6,394 bases of DNA from NCBI GenBank assembly GCA_023427355.1, contig JAEZBK010000205.1, forward strand, positions 1-6,394, given 5' to 3'. Below the pieces are notes generated by a model that made no database searches, was not told where the DNA came from, and saw only the letters and a program-made list of their open reading frames with translations. A program made the translations under genes and the position numbers. This DNA comes from Pseudomonadota bacterium (GTDB taxonomy: Bacteria > Pseudomonadota > Alphaproteobacteria > Micropepsales > Micropepsaceae). Every line of letters begins with the position of its first letter. Position 1 is the stretch's first letter. Positions 1 through 6,236 of this stretch are shown here, piece by piece.

Positions 1-2655
1 GGGCACCGCGCCGCTCTTGTAATCTAGGATTTGCGCGCTGCCGTCGGTCATCAGGTCGATGCGGTCGGCGCGGCCGGTGAGGATGAAGGCGCGATCGCCT
101 TCTCCGATCTTCAGTTCCCCCTTCAGCTCGACATGCGGCGTGGCCAGGCTGCTGCGCCGCCGCCGCTCCACCGCCAGGAAACCGCGCGCCGCGTCGGCGA
201 AACGCGGCAGCCATGTCGCCAGCGCCGCCTTGGGGACGCCCTCGCGTGCGCAGAGATCGGCGGCAATGGCGGTGAGGACCGCTTCGGCCTCATCGGGCAG
301 GTCGCGCGGATACCTGCGCACGAATTCCTCCACTGCGCCATGCAGGATGGTGCCGCGTTCTAGCGGGCCAGGTTCTTCGTCCAGCTTGTCGAGCGGCCGC
401 AGCCGCAACACATGCTTGGCATAGATGGCATAGGGATCGCGCAGCCAGGTCTCGATCTCCGTCACCGACAGGCGGCGCGGGCGCAACTCCACCGGCGGCG
501 TGGGGCGCGGGCGGGGCAGGCGCTGCAAGGGCGGCGCGGCCATCCATTGCGCCGCCAGCCGCGCATAGGGTGCGGACGGCGGCAGCAGATGCTCCAGCCG
601 CCGCAGCGCCTTGGGCAGGCCGGGATGAAGGCCCAGCAGCAACTGTTCCAGCCGCTGGAGCCAGCGCGACGGCACGGTGGGTGCGCCGTCGGCTTTCGCC
701 GCGCGGGTCAGCAGCACCTGCGGTCCCGCCGCCAGCATGGCGAAGTCATGCGCGGAAAGACCGATAGCGCGTTCGGGCTGTTCCAGGCCCAGCGCCGCGC
801 GCATCGGGCGCGAGAACCATGGGTCGGACGGGGCTGCGGCGGGCCAGCCATTCTCGTTCAACCCGCCCAGCACGGTCAGGTCGAAATGCTGCAGGCGCGC
901 TTCCAGCGGGCCCAGGATGGACAGGCGTGGATGGCGGCCCATCCCCATGCGCACGGGCTGCTGCAACGCCAGTTGCCGGAACAGCGGCGCATAGGCCGAC
1001 GGCGCGATGGCGGGCAGGTCTTCCACCGCCCCCTGCCACTGCGCGAAGAAGCCCTGCGCCGTCTCGCCATCGGGACCGGCCCAGAGCAGGCAGGTCTCCT
1101 GATGGTCGCAAGCCAGCGCCTGTGCTGCCTTGGCATGGGTCGGCACCAGCGCGGCCAGCGTCACTTCGGCCGATGCAAACAGCGTTTCCAGTGGTGCCAG
1201 GATCTCGGCGATGCCGTTCCACCAGTGCAGCAGCGCCAGCCGCGCTTCGCGCACGGGCGCGGGTTCTTCACGTTCGGGTTCGCGCGCCAGCCGCGCGGTA
1301 ATTCCGGCCAGCCCAGGATCGGGGCGCAGCCCCCGCAAGCCCAGGTCCAGCGCCCGCGCCATGGCGCGAAAGGCGGCGGGCTCGTCGCCGCGCCGCGCAA
1401 AGGGATGCTTGAGCAGCGCCAGCAGCGGTACCGGTGCGAAACGCGCCGCCGCCGCTTCCGCCAGCAGGCACAGGAAGGCGCCCGCGCTGGTATGCGCCAG
1501 CGGACGGCCCGCGCTGTCGTCGATCGCAATGGCCCAGCGCTGCATTTCGGCCGCGACGCGCCGCGCCAGGTTGCGGTCCGGCGTCACCAGCGCGGCGGTG
1601 CGGCCCGGCGTCTCCAGGGCTTCGCGCAGCGCCAGCGCGATGGCCAGCGCCTCCTGCGCGGGATCGGCCGCCACCAGGAACCCCAGCCCCTGCGCGCCTT
1701 CGCGCAAATCATCGCCGCCGCGCTCCACCAATGCGCGCCAGGCATCGGTGGTAGGCGCGGGCCGCAGGGTTTCACGCAGCAGATGCTCGCGCGCCGCATG
1801 GGGCGCGGGGCCATGCCAGTCTTCCACCGCTTCGCGCGACACTTCCATGTGTTCCAGCAATTCGCGCAGGCCATATTGCGGATGACCCGGGTCCAGACTT
1901 CCCCAGCTTTCATCATCCAGGCCGCGGTCCAGCCCCGGCAGCACCACCGCGCCTTGCGGCAGCCGCGCGATGGTCTTCAGCAGGGCGCGCGTCGCCGGGA
2001 TCGAGCCGGTGGAGCCCGCCGCGATGATCATGCCCGCAGGCGGCTGCGCCGCCAGCCGCGCGGCCAGTGCGGCCAGGGCTGCGTTGCGATGGGCCGCCGC
2101 CTCGATGCGGCCCTCGCTTGCCAGCAGGCTCGGCCAATGGACGTACAGCCATTCCAGGAAGCCGCCGACATGCTGCCAATGCTCCGCCAGTTCCATTGGC
2201 GCCAGCGACGGGATCGCGGCGATATCGGCCTGCTGGATTTCCATCTCGTCCATCAGCCGCATCAGCGCGCGCGCCAGGGCCGAAGCCTGGGCGAAGCTGA
2301 TCGCGCCACGCTGCTGCGTGTGCCAGCGCTGCACCAGCCCGGCCAGCAGCATCTGCCGCCGCAACGGTTCGATGGCCGGGATCAGCGCGATGTCGCCGCC
2401 GGTGTCGTAAAGCAGTTCATCCTCGTCTACATCGCCCAGGGCGCGGAACTGCGGCAGGAGCGCCGCCCCGCCCAGCTCGGCGGCAAAGGCATCGCCGAAG
2501 CTGCGCGCCGCGCGCCGGGTGGGCAGGAAGATGGTCACGCCCGCCAGGGCGAGCGGATCGCTGCCCAACCGCGCGATCAGCCCGCGCGCCAGTGTGGCGG
2601 CGAAGGGCGCGCTGGCGCCGATGGTGAAGAGTTTGGGTGCGCCCGCGCCCGTCAC
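1..2655 (-). CDS. addB: Double-strand break repair protein AddB, alphaproteobacterial type (3' end outside window)
   Basis: This is the AddB subunit of the AddAB helicase-nuclease, which processes double-strand DNA ends for RecA-dependent repair in the cytoplasm. I translated 885 uninterrupted codons. The N-terminus (residues 9-20) holds a TIGASAPF stretch where Firmicutes AddB has a P-loop, so no Walker A is present. A helicase-like core with LPTRRAAR near residue 45 and LGGLNENGWP later leads into the C-terminal RecB-family nuclease. There I see LERGTILHG (H772), GRADRID (D864) and DYKSG (D878, K880), the expected metal and catalytic residues. Where Fe-S-containing relatives have the first cluster cysteine, this protein has D740 (WLRDPYAIY). 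The start is GTG, overlapping the murU stop by 4 nt (GTGA) without a clear Shine-Dalgarno, so translation is probably coupled. Relatives are roughly 1000 residues, so about a tenth is missing at the left edge. Identity is near certain; the exact start is likely. Confidence 0.96.
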   Translation of the reverse strand, partial: MTGAGAPKLFTIGASAPFAATLARGLIARLGSDPLALAGVTIFLPTRRAARSFGDAFAAELGGAALLPQFRALGDVDEDELLYDTGGDIALIPAIEPLRRQMLLAGLVQRWHTQQRGAISFAQASALARALMRLMDEMEIQQADIAAIPSLAPMELAEHWQHVGGFLEWLYVHWPSLLASEGRIEAAAHRNAALAALAARLAAQPPAGMIIAAGSTGSIPATRALLKTIARLPQGAVVLPGLDRGLDDESWGSLDPGHPQYGLRELLEHMEVSREAVEDWHGPAPHAAREHLLRETLRPAPTTDAWRALVERGGDDLREGAQGLGFLVAADPAQEALAIALALREALETPGRTAALVTPDRNLARRVAAEMQRWAIAIDDSAGRPLAHTSAGAFLCLLAEAAAARFAPVPLLALLKHPFARRGDEPAAFRAMARALDLGLRGLRPDPGLAGITARLAREPEREEPAPVREARLALLHWWNGIAEILAPLETLFASAEVTLAALVPTHAKAAQALACDHQETCLLWAGPDGETAQGFFAQWQGAVEDLPAIAPSAYAPLFRQLALQQPVRMGMGRHPRLSILGPLEARLQHFDLTVLGGLNENGWPAAAPSDPWFSRPMRAALGLEQPERAIGLSAHDFAMLAAGPQVLLTRAAKADGAPTVPSRWLQRLEQLLLGLHPGLPKALRRLEHLLPPSAPYARLAAQWMAAPPLQRLPRPRPTPPVELRPRRLSVTEIETWLRDPYAIYAKHVLRLRPLDKLDEEPGPLERGTILHGAVEEFVRRYPRDLPDEAEAVLTAIAADLCAREGVPKAALATWLPRFADAARGFLAVERRRRSSLATPHVELKGELKIGEGDRAFILTGRADRIDLMTDGSAQILDYKSGAVP

Positions 2656-3371
2656 GCCGGCAGCTTGGCGAGATAGGCTTCGGCCTCGTCGCGCGCCTGC
2701 GGCGTGCCGACATGGATCCACACACCATCCAGCCGCGTGCCGAACAGGCGCTTCGCTGCGATGGCGCGGTTCCACATGAGGTTGGTCGAGAACTCGCCCC
2801 TGGGCGCATCGGCGAACAGGCGCGGATGCACGATCTGCACCCCGGGATAGGCGAAGGGCGTGGCGGCGTTCTCCCCAGGCGGGCGGCTGATATGGCCTTC
2901 CGCATCCATCACGAAATCGCCCCGGCCTTCATAGCCCATCGCCGTGACCATCGAAGCCATCAACAACAGTCCGTCCATGCGCGCATCGTCCCACAATTGA
3001 ATCATGCGGGTCAGGGCAGGGGCCGTGCCCTCCACCCAGATGGAATCGGAGTTCAGCACGAAGAAAGGCTCGTTCCCGAACCGGTCCAGCGCCTTGACGA
3101 TGCCGCCGCCCGTGCCCAGCAGCTCCTCGGTCTCGTCGGAAAAGACGATCTCGATGTCGCGCCGCCGGGCCAGGTGATCGCGCAGCATGTCGGCCTTGTA
3201 GTGCAAATTGACCACGGCGGTCTCGACTCCCGCCGCGACCAGCTTGTCCAGGTCATGGTCAATCAGCGCCTTGCCCCGCACCGTCACCAGCGGCTTGGGC
3301 CGGTCGTTCGTCAGGGGGCGCATGCGGGTGCCAAGCCCCGCGGCCATGATCATGGCTTTTCTGACGGTCAC
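2652..3371 (-). CDS. murU: N-acetylmuramate alpha-1-phosphate uridylyltransferase (MurU-like nucleotidyltransferase)
   Basis: This 239-residue sugar-1-phosphate nucleotidyltransferase is predicted to make UDP-MurNAc from MurNAc-1-phosphate and UTP in peptidoglycan recycling. The N-terminus carries the family signature AAGLGTRMRPLT (residues 10-21) followed by RPKPL (24-28), which binds the nucleotide and Mg2+. LGTGGG (85-90) is the base and sugar-binding loop, and NSD (107-109) supplies the metal-binding aspartate. HVGTP (220-224) near the C-terminus is typical of the short, single-domain MurU-like members, which lack a left-handed beta-helix acyltransferase domain. The start is GTG, overlapping the amgK stop by 4 nt (GTGA), with an AGAGAAG purine tract a few bases upstream. 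A later ATG (codon 7) would cut into the first beta-strand, so I prefer the GTG. The nucleotidyltransferase fold is certain. The MurNAc-1-P substrate is inferred from length and from the adjacent AmgK-type kinase; a mannose- or glucose-1-P specificity cannot be excluded from sequence alone. Confidence 0.92.
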   Translation of the reverse strand: MTVRKAMIMAAGLGTRMRPLTNDRPKPLVTVRGKALIDHDLDKLVAAGVETAVVNLHYKADMLRDHLARRRDIEIVFSDETEELLGTGGGIVKALDRFGNEPFFVLNSDSIWVEGTAPALTRMIQLWDDARMDGLLLMASMVTAMGYEGRGDFVMDAEGHISRPPGENAATPFAYPGVQIVHPRLFADAPRGEFSTNLMWNRAIAAKRLFGTRLDGVWIHVGTPQARDEAEAYLAKLPA

Positions 3372-4450
3372 TGGCGCTTCTCTTGCGGAATCGTCCGATC
3401 ATACCATGCGCGCAACGGGGCCAGCGAGGGATGGGCCAGGTCGCCCGCCAGGTGGCCCCACACGCGCGGCATATAGGAAAGATATCGCGGCTTGCCGTCG
3501 CGGCGGAACAGCCGGGCGAAGATGCCCACGATCTTGGCGTTGCGCTGGGCGGCGATGGCGGCCATCTGCGCGCGGAACGGGTCTTCTTCCATGGGCCTAC
3601 CTTGCGCCGCCATCCTGTCGAGATAATGACGCAGCGCGGCTTCGGCCACGCCCGCGTCCACATCGCGCCGCGCATCCTCCAGCAGCGATACCAGGTCATA
3701 GGCAGGCGATCCCGCCACCGCATCCTGGAAGTCGATCAGCCCCGTCCGCGCCGCCCCGTCGCGCTGCGGCAGCCACAACAGGTTCTGGGCATGATAGTCG
3801 CGATGCACGAAGACGGGCTTGGCCGCCAGCACCGGGGCCAGCGCCTCGCGCCACAGCGCACGATGTTCGGCCAGTTCCTCCGCCGTCGCCTCGCGCCCCA
3901 GCGCATGGGGGAAAAACCATTGCGGAAGCAAATCCGTTTCCGCCACCAGCGCCGTCTCGTCATAGGCAAACAGCGGTTTGCCGCCCATCTGTGCCGGCGC
4001 GGCTTGCGCGTGCAGCCGGGCCAGCACCTCCATCGCGTTCAGGTACAGGGCGCGCTCATCGCCGCCCTGGGCGACCACATCGGCAAAAAGCCCGTCGCCC
4101 AGATCTTCCAGCACCATGAAGCCCAGCCGTTCATCGGCGGCATGAACCTGCGGCGCCGAAAGCCCCGCCGCGCGCAGATGCTGCGCCACCGCCGCGAAAC
4201 GGCCAATATCCGCACCCGCCAGCCGCGCCACGGCATTGTAACCCAGCGCGCGGCGCTCCTCGGGGCTGGCGTCCGCCGCCGCCACCGGGCTCTCGGCCCC
4301 TTGCGGCTGGTTCATCAGCAGCGCGTGCCGCGCTCCATCGGCCAACCGCGCATAGGTCCGGGTCGAGGCATCGCCCGGGATCGGCGTCACCACCGCATCG
4401 CCCCAGCCGCATCCGGCCAGGAAGCCGCGCATTTCCTCGTCGCGTGTCAT
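3368..4450 (-). CDS. amgK: Anomeric MurNAc/GlcNAc kinase, aminoglycoside phosphotransferase fold (AmgK-like)
   Basis: This 360-residue cytoplasmic kinase has the aminoglycoside-phosphotransferase (APH) fold. AmgK phosphorylates MurNAc (and GlcNAc) at C1, giving the substrate of MurU. Visible signatures are GDASTRTYAR (26-35, nucleotide-binding strand region), MVLEDLGD (112-119, hinge), the catalytic loop HRDYHAQN (H216, D218, N223) and IDFQDA (D240, Mg2+ ligand). No signal peptide or membrane segment is seen. The ATG at 4450 is the first possible start in frame, because an in-frame TGA lies just two codons upstream. It begins 1 nt after the tsaE stop, inside a GACAT repeat, with an AGGGA motif 11 nt upstream. 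The gene overlaps murU by 4 nt, and this kinase plus uridylyltransferase pairing is the main support for the AmgK role over antibiotic phosphorylation. APH-family substrate calls are weak from sequence, so the fold is certain and the substrate probable. Confidence 0.91.
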   Translation of the reverse strand: MTRDEEMRGFLAGCGWGDAVVTPIPGDASTRTYARLADGARHALLMNQPQGAESPVAAADASPEERRALGYNAVARLAGADIGRFAAVAQHLRAAGLSAPQVHAADERLGFMVLEDLGDGLFADVVAQGGDERALYLNAMEVLARLHAQAAPAQMGGKPLFAYDETALVAETDLLPQWFFPHALGREATAEELAEHRALWREALAPVLAAKPVFVHRDYHAQNLLWLPQRDGAARTGLIDFQDAVAGSPAYDLVSLLEDARRDVDAGVAEAALRHYLDRMAAQGRPMEEDPFRAQMAAIAAQRNAKIVGIFARLFRRDGKPRYLSYMPRVWGHLAGDLAHPSLAPLRAWYDRTIPQEKRQ

Positions 4451-4463
4451 GTCATGTCATGTC
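4445..4463 (-). repeat. GACAT pentanucleotide tandem repeat at the tsaE-amgK junction
   Basis: Read on the minus strand, this 19-nt tract is GACAT repeated three times plus GACA. It contains the last codons and TGA stop of tsaE and the ATG start of amgK, giving three ATGs in three different frames. Only the last (ending at 4448) opens amgK. The tract lies between the AGGGA motif (4462-4466, which it overlaps by two bases) and that start, and makes the spacing 11 nt. The repeat itself is directly visible; any slippage in vivo is inference. Confidence 0.9.
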
Positions 4464-4910
4464 CCTGAACCGCGCCGGACCGGTGATCTTCACCGCCCGC
4501 GCGCCGTCTTCCAGCCTCAGCCGCAGATGCAGCGTATCGGGCGGCAAATGTTCGGGCGCGCGCTCCGGCCATTCCACCAGCGCCGCGCCATCCTCCAGCG
4601 CCTCGGCGAATCCCAGCTCGAACAGCTCGCGCGACGATTTCAGCCGGTACAGGTCGTAATGCGCCACCGTCAGCCCCGCCGTCTCATAGGTCTGCACCAG
4701 GGTGAAGGTCGGGCTGGGCACGTCTTCGGTCACGCCCAGCGCCCGCAGGATGTCGCGCGCCAGCGTGGTCTTGCCCGCGCCCAGATCGCCCCACAGCGCC
4801 ACCACATCGCCCCGCGCCAGCAAGGGCGCAATCCGCCCCGCCATCGCGGCTGTCGCGCCCAGGTCGGGCAGCGCCATTTCGGCGCGGAATATCTCGGGAT
4901 TCTCGCTCAT
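4452..4910 (-). CDS. tsaE: tRNA threonylcarbamoyladenosine biosynthesis ATPase TsaE
   Basis: This 152-residue protein matches the usual TsaE length of about 150. TsaE is the small P-loop ATPase that works with TsaB and TsaD to attach the threonylcarbamoyl group to A37 of ANN-decoding tRNAs. The Walker A is WGDLGAGKTT (40-49). It is followed by the switch-like SPTFTLVQTY (66-75), HYDLYR (84-89) and VEWPER (112-117), all family hallmarks. The start at ATG 4910 (MSENPEIF) gives the normal distance to the P-loop. A longer frame beginning at a TTG at 4946 would add 12 residues (MPPPERALEQSR) without family resemblance. The Shine-Dalgarno is weak. It is the first gene of the minus-strand block and lies divergent from the ferredoxin reductase gene. 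Its last codons (RDMT) lie in the GACAT repeat leading into amgK. Identity is very secure. Confidence 0.97.
   Translation of the reverse strand: MSENPEIFRAEMALPDLGATAAMAGRIAPLLARGDVVALWGDLGAGKTTLARDILRALGVTEDVPSPTFTLVQTYETAGLTVAHYDLYRLKSSRELFELGFAEALEDGAALVEWPERAPEHLPPDTLHLRLRLEDGARAVKITGPARFRDMT
4462..4466 (-). promoter_or_regulatory. Candidate Shine-Dalgarno (AGGGA) for amgK
   Basis: AGGGA lies inside the last codons of tsaE, 11 nt before the amgK ATG at 4450. That spacing is longer than the usual 5-9 nt. It would be 6 nt if the pentanucleotide repeat had one fewer copy. It is the only purine-rich candidate immediately upstream of the start. Confidence 0.45.
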
Positions 4911-4923
4911 CCGCGACTGTTCT

Positions 4924-4933
4924 AACGCGCGTT
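4924..4933. repeat. Perfect 10-bp palindrome AACGCGCGTT upstream of tsaE
   Basis: AACGCGCGTT is fully self-complementary and ends 13 bp before the tsaE ATG at 4910. It overlaps the place where a leader or -10 element could lie. No regulator is recognised. CG-alternating palindromes arise easily by chance in this base composition. Confidence 0.3.
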
Positions 4934-4948
4934 CCGGTGGCGGCAAAA

Positions 4949-4976
4949 GCCCTATTTGCGCAGGGCTGCGCCCTAT
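4949..4976. repeat. Candidate operator: GCCCTAT direct repeats 21 bp apart with an inverted AGGGC between
   Basis: GCCCTAT occurs at 4949-4955 and again at 4970-4976, a start-to-start distance of 21 bp or about two helical turns. Between them AGGGC (4962-4966) is inverted. It can pair with either flanking copy: AGCCCT/AGGGCT over 4948-4967 with an 8-nt spacer, or AGGGC/GCCCT over 4962-4974 with a 3-nt loop. In position it suits a regulator-binding site in the shared upstream region, about 38 bp from the reductase start and 38 bp from the tsaE start. It could also be chance in GC-rich DNA. Confidence 0.35.
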
Positions 4977-5013
4977 GGTACCGCCGCCCCCGCATACTCA
5001 CAGCCATACGGAA

Positions 5014-6225
5014 ATGTCCGAGAAAATCGTCATCATCGGCGCCGGCCAGGCCGCCATCCAGGCCATCCAGTCGCTGCGCGCCGAGGGCGCCACCGGTCCC
5101 ATCACCCTGGTGGGCGAGGAAGCCTATCCGCCCTACCAGCGTCCGCCCCTGTCCAAGGCCTATCTGCTGGGCCAGCTGGAGCGCCCGCGCCTGTTCCTGA
5201 AGTCCGACGCCTATTATGGCGAAGCGGGCGTGGAGCTCATGCTGAACACCACGGCCAAGGCAATCGACCGCGCCGCCAGGACGGTGGAACTCACCGATGG
5301 CCGAAAGCTGCCGTATGACAAGCTGCTCCTCACCACCGGCGCGCGCGTGCGCAAGCTGCGCTGCCCCGGCGCGGATCTGCCGGGCATCTTCTATCTCAAA
5401 TCCATCGCCGATGTGGACGCGCTGCAGGCGCAATTCACGCCGGGCAAGCGCATCGCCATTGTCGGTGCGGGCTATATCGGCCTTGAAGTCGCCGCCGTCG
5501 GGGCCAAGACCGGCCTGAACGTCACGGTGTTCGAGGCAATGGACCGCGTCATGGCGCGCGCCGTCTCCCCCGCCATCTCCGATTTCTTCATGGCCGAACA
5601 TCTGAAGGCCGGCGTGGATATCAGGCTGAACACCGGCGTCGAAGGCTTCGAAGGCAATGGCCGCGTCGAACGCATCCTGGCGGGCGGCAAGGCCTATGAG
5701 GTCGATCTGGTGCTGGTCGGCATCGGCGTCATCGCCAATGACGAACTGGCGCGCGACGCGGGCCTGGCCGCCACCGACGGCATTGTGGTGGACCGCAACG
5801 CCATGACCTCCGACCCGGCCATCTTCGCCGCGGGCGACTGCACCCGCCATTATGGCCGCGAAGGCGTGGAACTGCGCCTGGAATGCGTGCAGAACGCGAT
5901 TGACCAGGCCAAGCATGCGGCCCTGGCCATGACCGGCAAGCCCAGGGATTATGCCGAAGTGCCGTGGTTCTGGTCCGACCAGTTCGACCTCAAGCTCCAG
6001 ATCGCGGGGCTGGCCCGTCCCACCGACATCCTGGTGAAACGCGGCGATCCGGCGGGCCGCAAATTCTCCATTTTCCATCTGCGCGACGGCAAGATCGCGG
6101 CGGTAGAGGCGGTGAACGCGCCGCAGGATTACATGATCGGCAAGAAGCTGATCGCCGAAGGCCGCGCGGTCCCGGCGGAAACGCTGGCCGACACGTCCAC
6201 CCCGATGAAGCAGATCGGGGCCTGA
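5014..6225 (+). CDS. FAD-dependent ferredoxin--NAD(+) reductase (putidaredoxin/rhodocoxin reductase family)
   Basis: This 403-residue cytoplasmic flavoprotein is predicted to pass electrons from NADH to a [2Fe-2S] ferredoxin, probably the one encoded next. The FAD-binding Rossmann motif is IIGAGQAA (7-14), with RPPLSKAYL (43-51) as a second family signature. The NAD-binding motif is VGAGYIGLE (150-158), and the following strand ends in FE (E174), an acidic residue that normally favours NADH over NADPH. AAGDCT (272-277) contacts FAD. The C-terminal reductase domain begins around residue 317 with WFWSDQFDLKLQ. Length is normal for the family (about 400). I chose the ATG at 5014 because it puts MSEKIVIIGAG right at the first beta-strand. 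The frame stays open back to 4702, but that part is antisense to tsaE. The Shine-Dalgarno is weak. Family and reaction type are secure; the physiological acceptor is not shown. Confidence 0.95.
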   Translation: MSEKIVIIGAGQAAIQAIQSLRAEGATGPITLVGEEAYPPYQRPPLSKAYLLGQLERPRLFLKSDAYYGEAGVELMLNTTAKAIDRAARTVELTDGRKLPYDKLLLTTGARVRKLRCPGADLPGIFYLKSIADVDALQAQFTPGKRIAIVGAGYIGLEVAAVGAKTGLNVTVFEAMDRVMARAVSPAISDFFMAEHLKAGVDIRLNTGVEGFEGNGRVERILAGGKAYEVDLVLVGIGVIANDELARDAGLAATDGIVVDRNAMTSDPAIFAAGDCTRHYGREGVELRLECVQNAIDQAKHAALAMTGKPRDYAEVPWFWSDQFDLKLQIAGLARPTDILVKRGDPAGRKFSIFHLRDGKIAAVEAVNAPQDYMIGKKLIAEGRAVPAETLADTSTPMKQIGA

Positions 6226-6236
6226 CGGGGCAGGGC

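Larger units (their letters stand above)
4911..5013. promoter_or_regulatory. Divergent intergenic region between tsaE and ferredoxin reductase
   Basis: About 103 bp separate the two divergent start codons, so promoters for both transcription units, or at least for the reductase, should lie here. I looked for -35 and -10 boxes on both strands and found only weak matches, such as TTTTGC and TTAGAA spaced 17 nt apart toward tsaE. The region contains a cluster of GCCCTAT/AGGGC half-sites and a 10-bp palindrome, listed separately. The role as a promoter region is inferred from gene orientation, not from a recognised promoter. Confidence 0.5.

Noticed and set aside
412..2676. Plus-strand open frame of 754 codons opposite addB
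   Set aside because: It lies wholly antisense to a fully recognisable AddB coding frame, its protein is rich in Arg, Gln, Gly and Ala with no recognisable motif, and such long mirror frames are common opposite GC-rich genes.
2637..3476. Plus-strand open frame of 279 codons opposite murU
   Set aside because: It is antisense to a nucleotidyltransferase with intact catalytic motifs and shows no recognisable features itself.
3368..4450. Aminoglycoside resistance gene
   Set aside because: The APH fold alone does not indicate resistance; the overlapping MurU-like gene and the conserved housekeeping neighbours favour a sugar kinase.
3383..4468. Plus-strand open frame of 361 codons opposite amgK
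   Set aside because: It mirrors the amgK coding region almost exactly and is Arg- and Gln-rich with no domain; it is a composition artefact.
4911..4946. Upstream TTG start adding 12 residues to TsaE
   Set aside because: The extra residues do not resemble TsaE N-termini, and the ATG at 4910 gives the usual family length.
4702..5013. N-terminal extension of the ferredoxin reductase by about 104 codons
   Set aside because: Most of it is antisense to tsaE; the Rossmann fold begins right after the ATG at 5014, as expected for the family.
4911..5013. Sigma-70 promoter boxes on either strand
   Set aside because: Only poor matches were found, and none had both good hexamers and good spacing, so none is listed as a promoter.
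4684..6078. Minus-strand open frame of 464 codons opposite the ferredoxin reductase and running into tsaE
   Set aside because: It shares no motif with known proteins, is antisense to a clear reductase, and its tail is tsaE read in a wrong frame.
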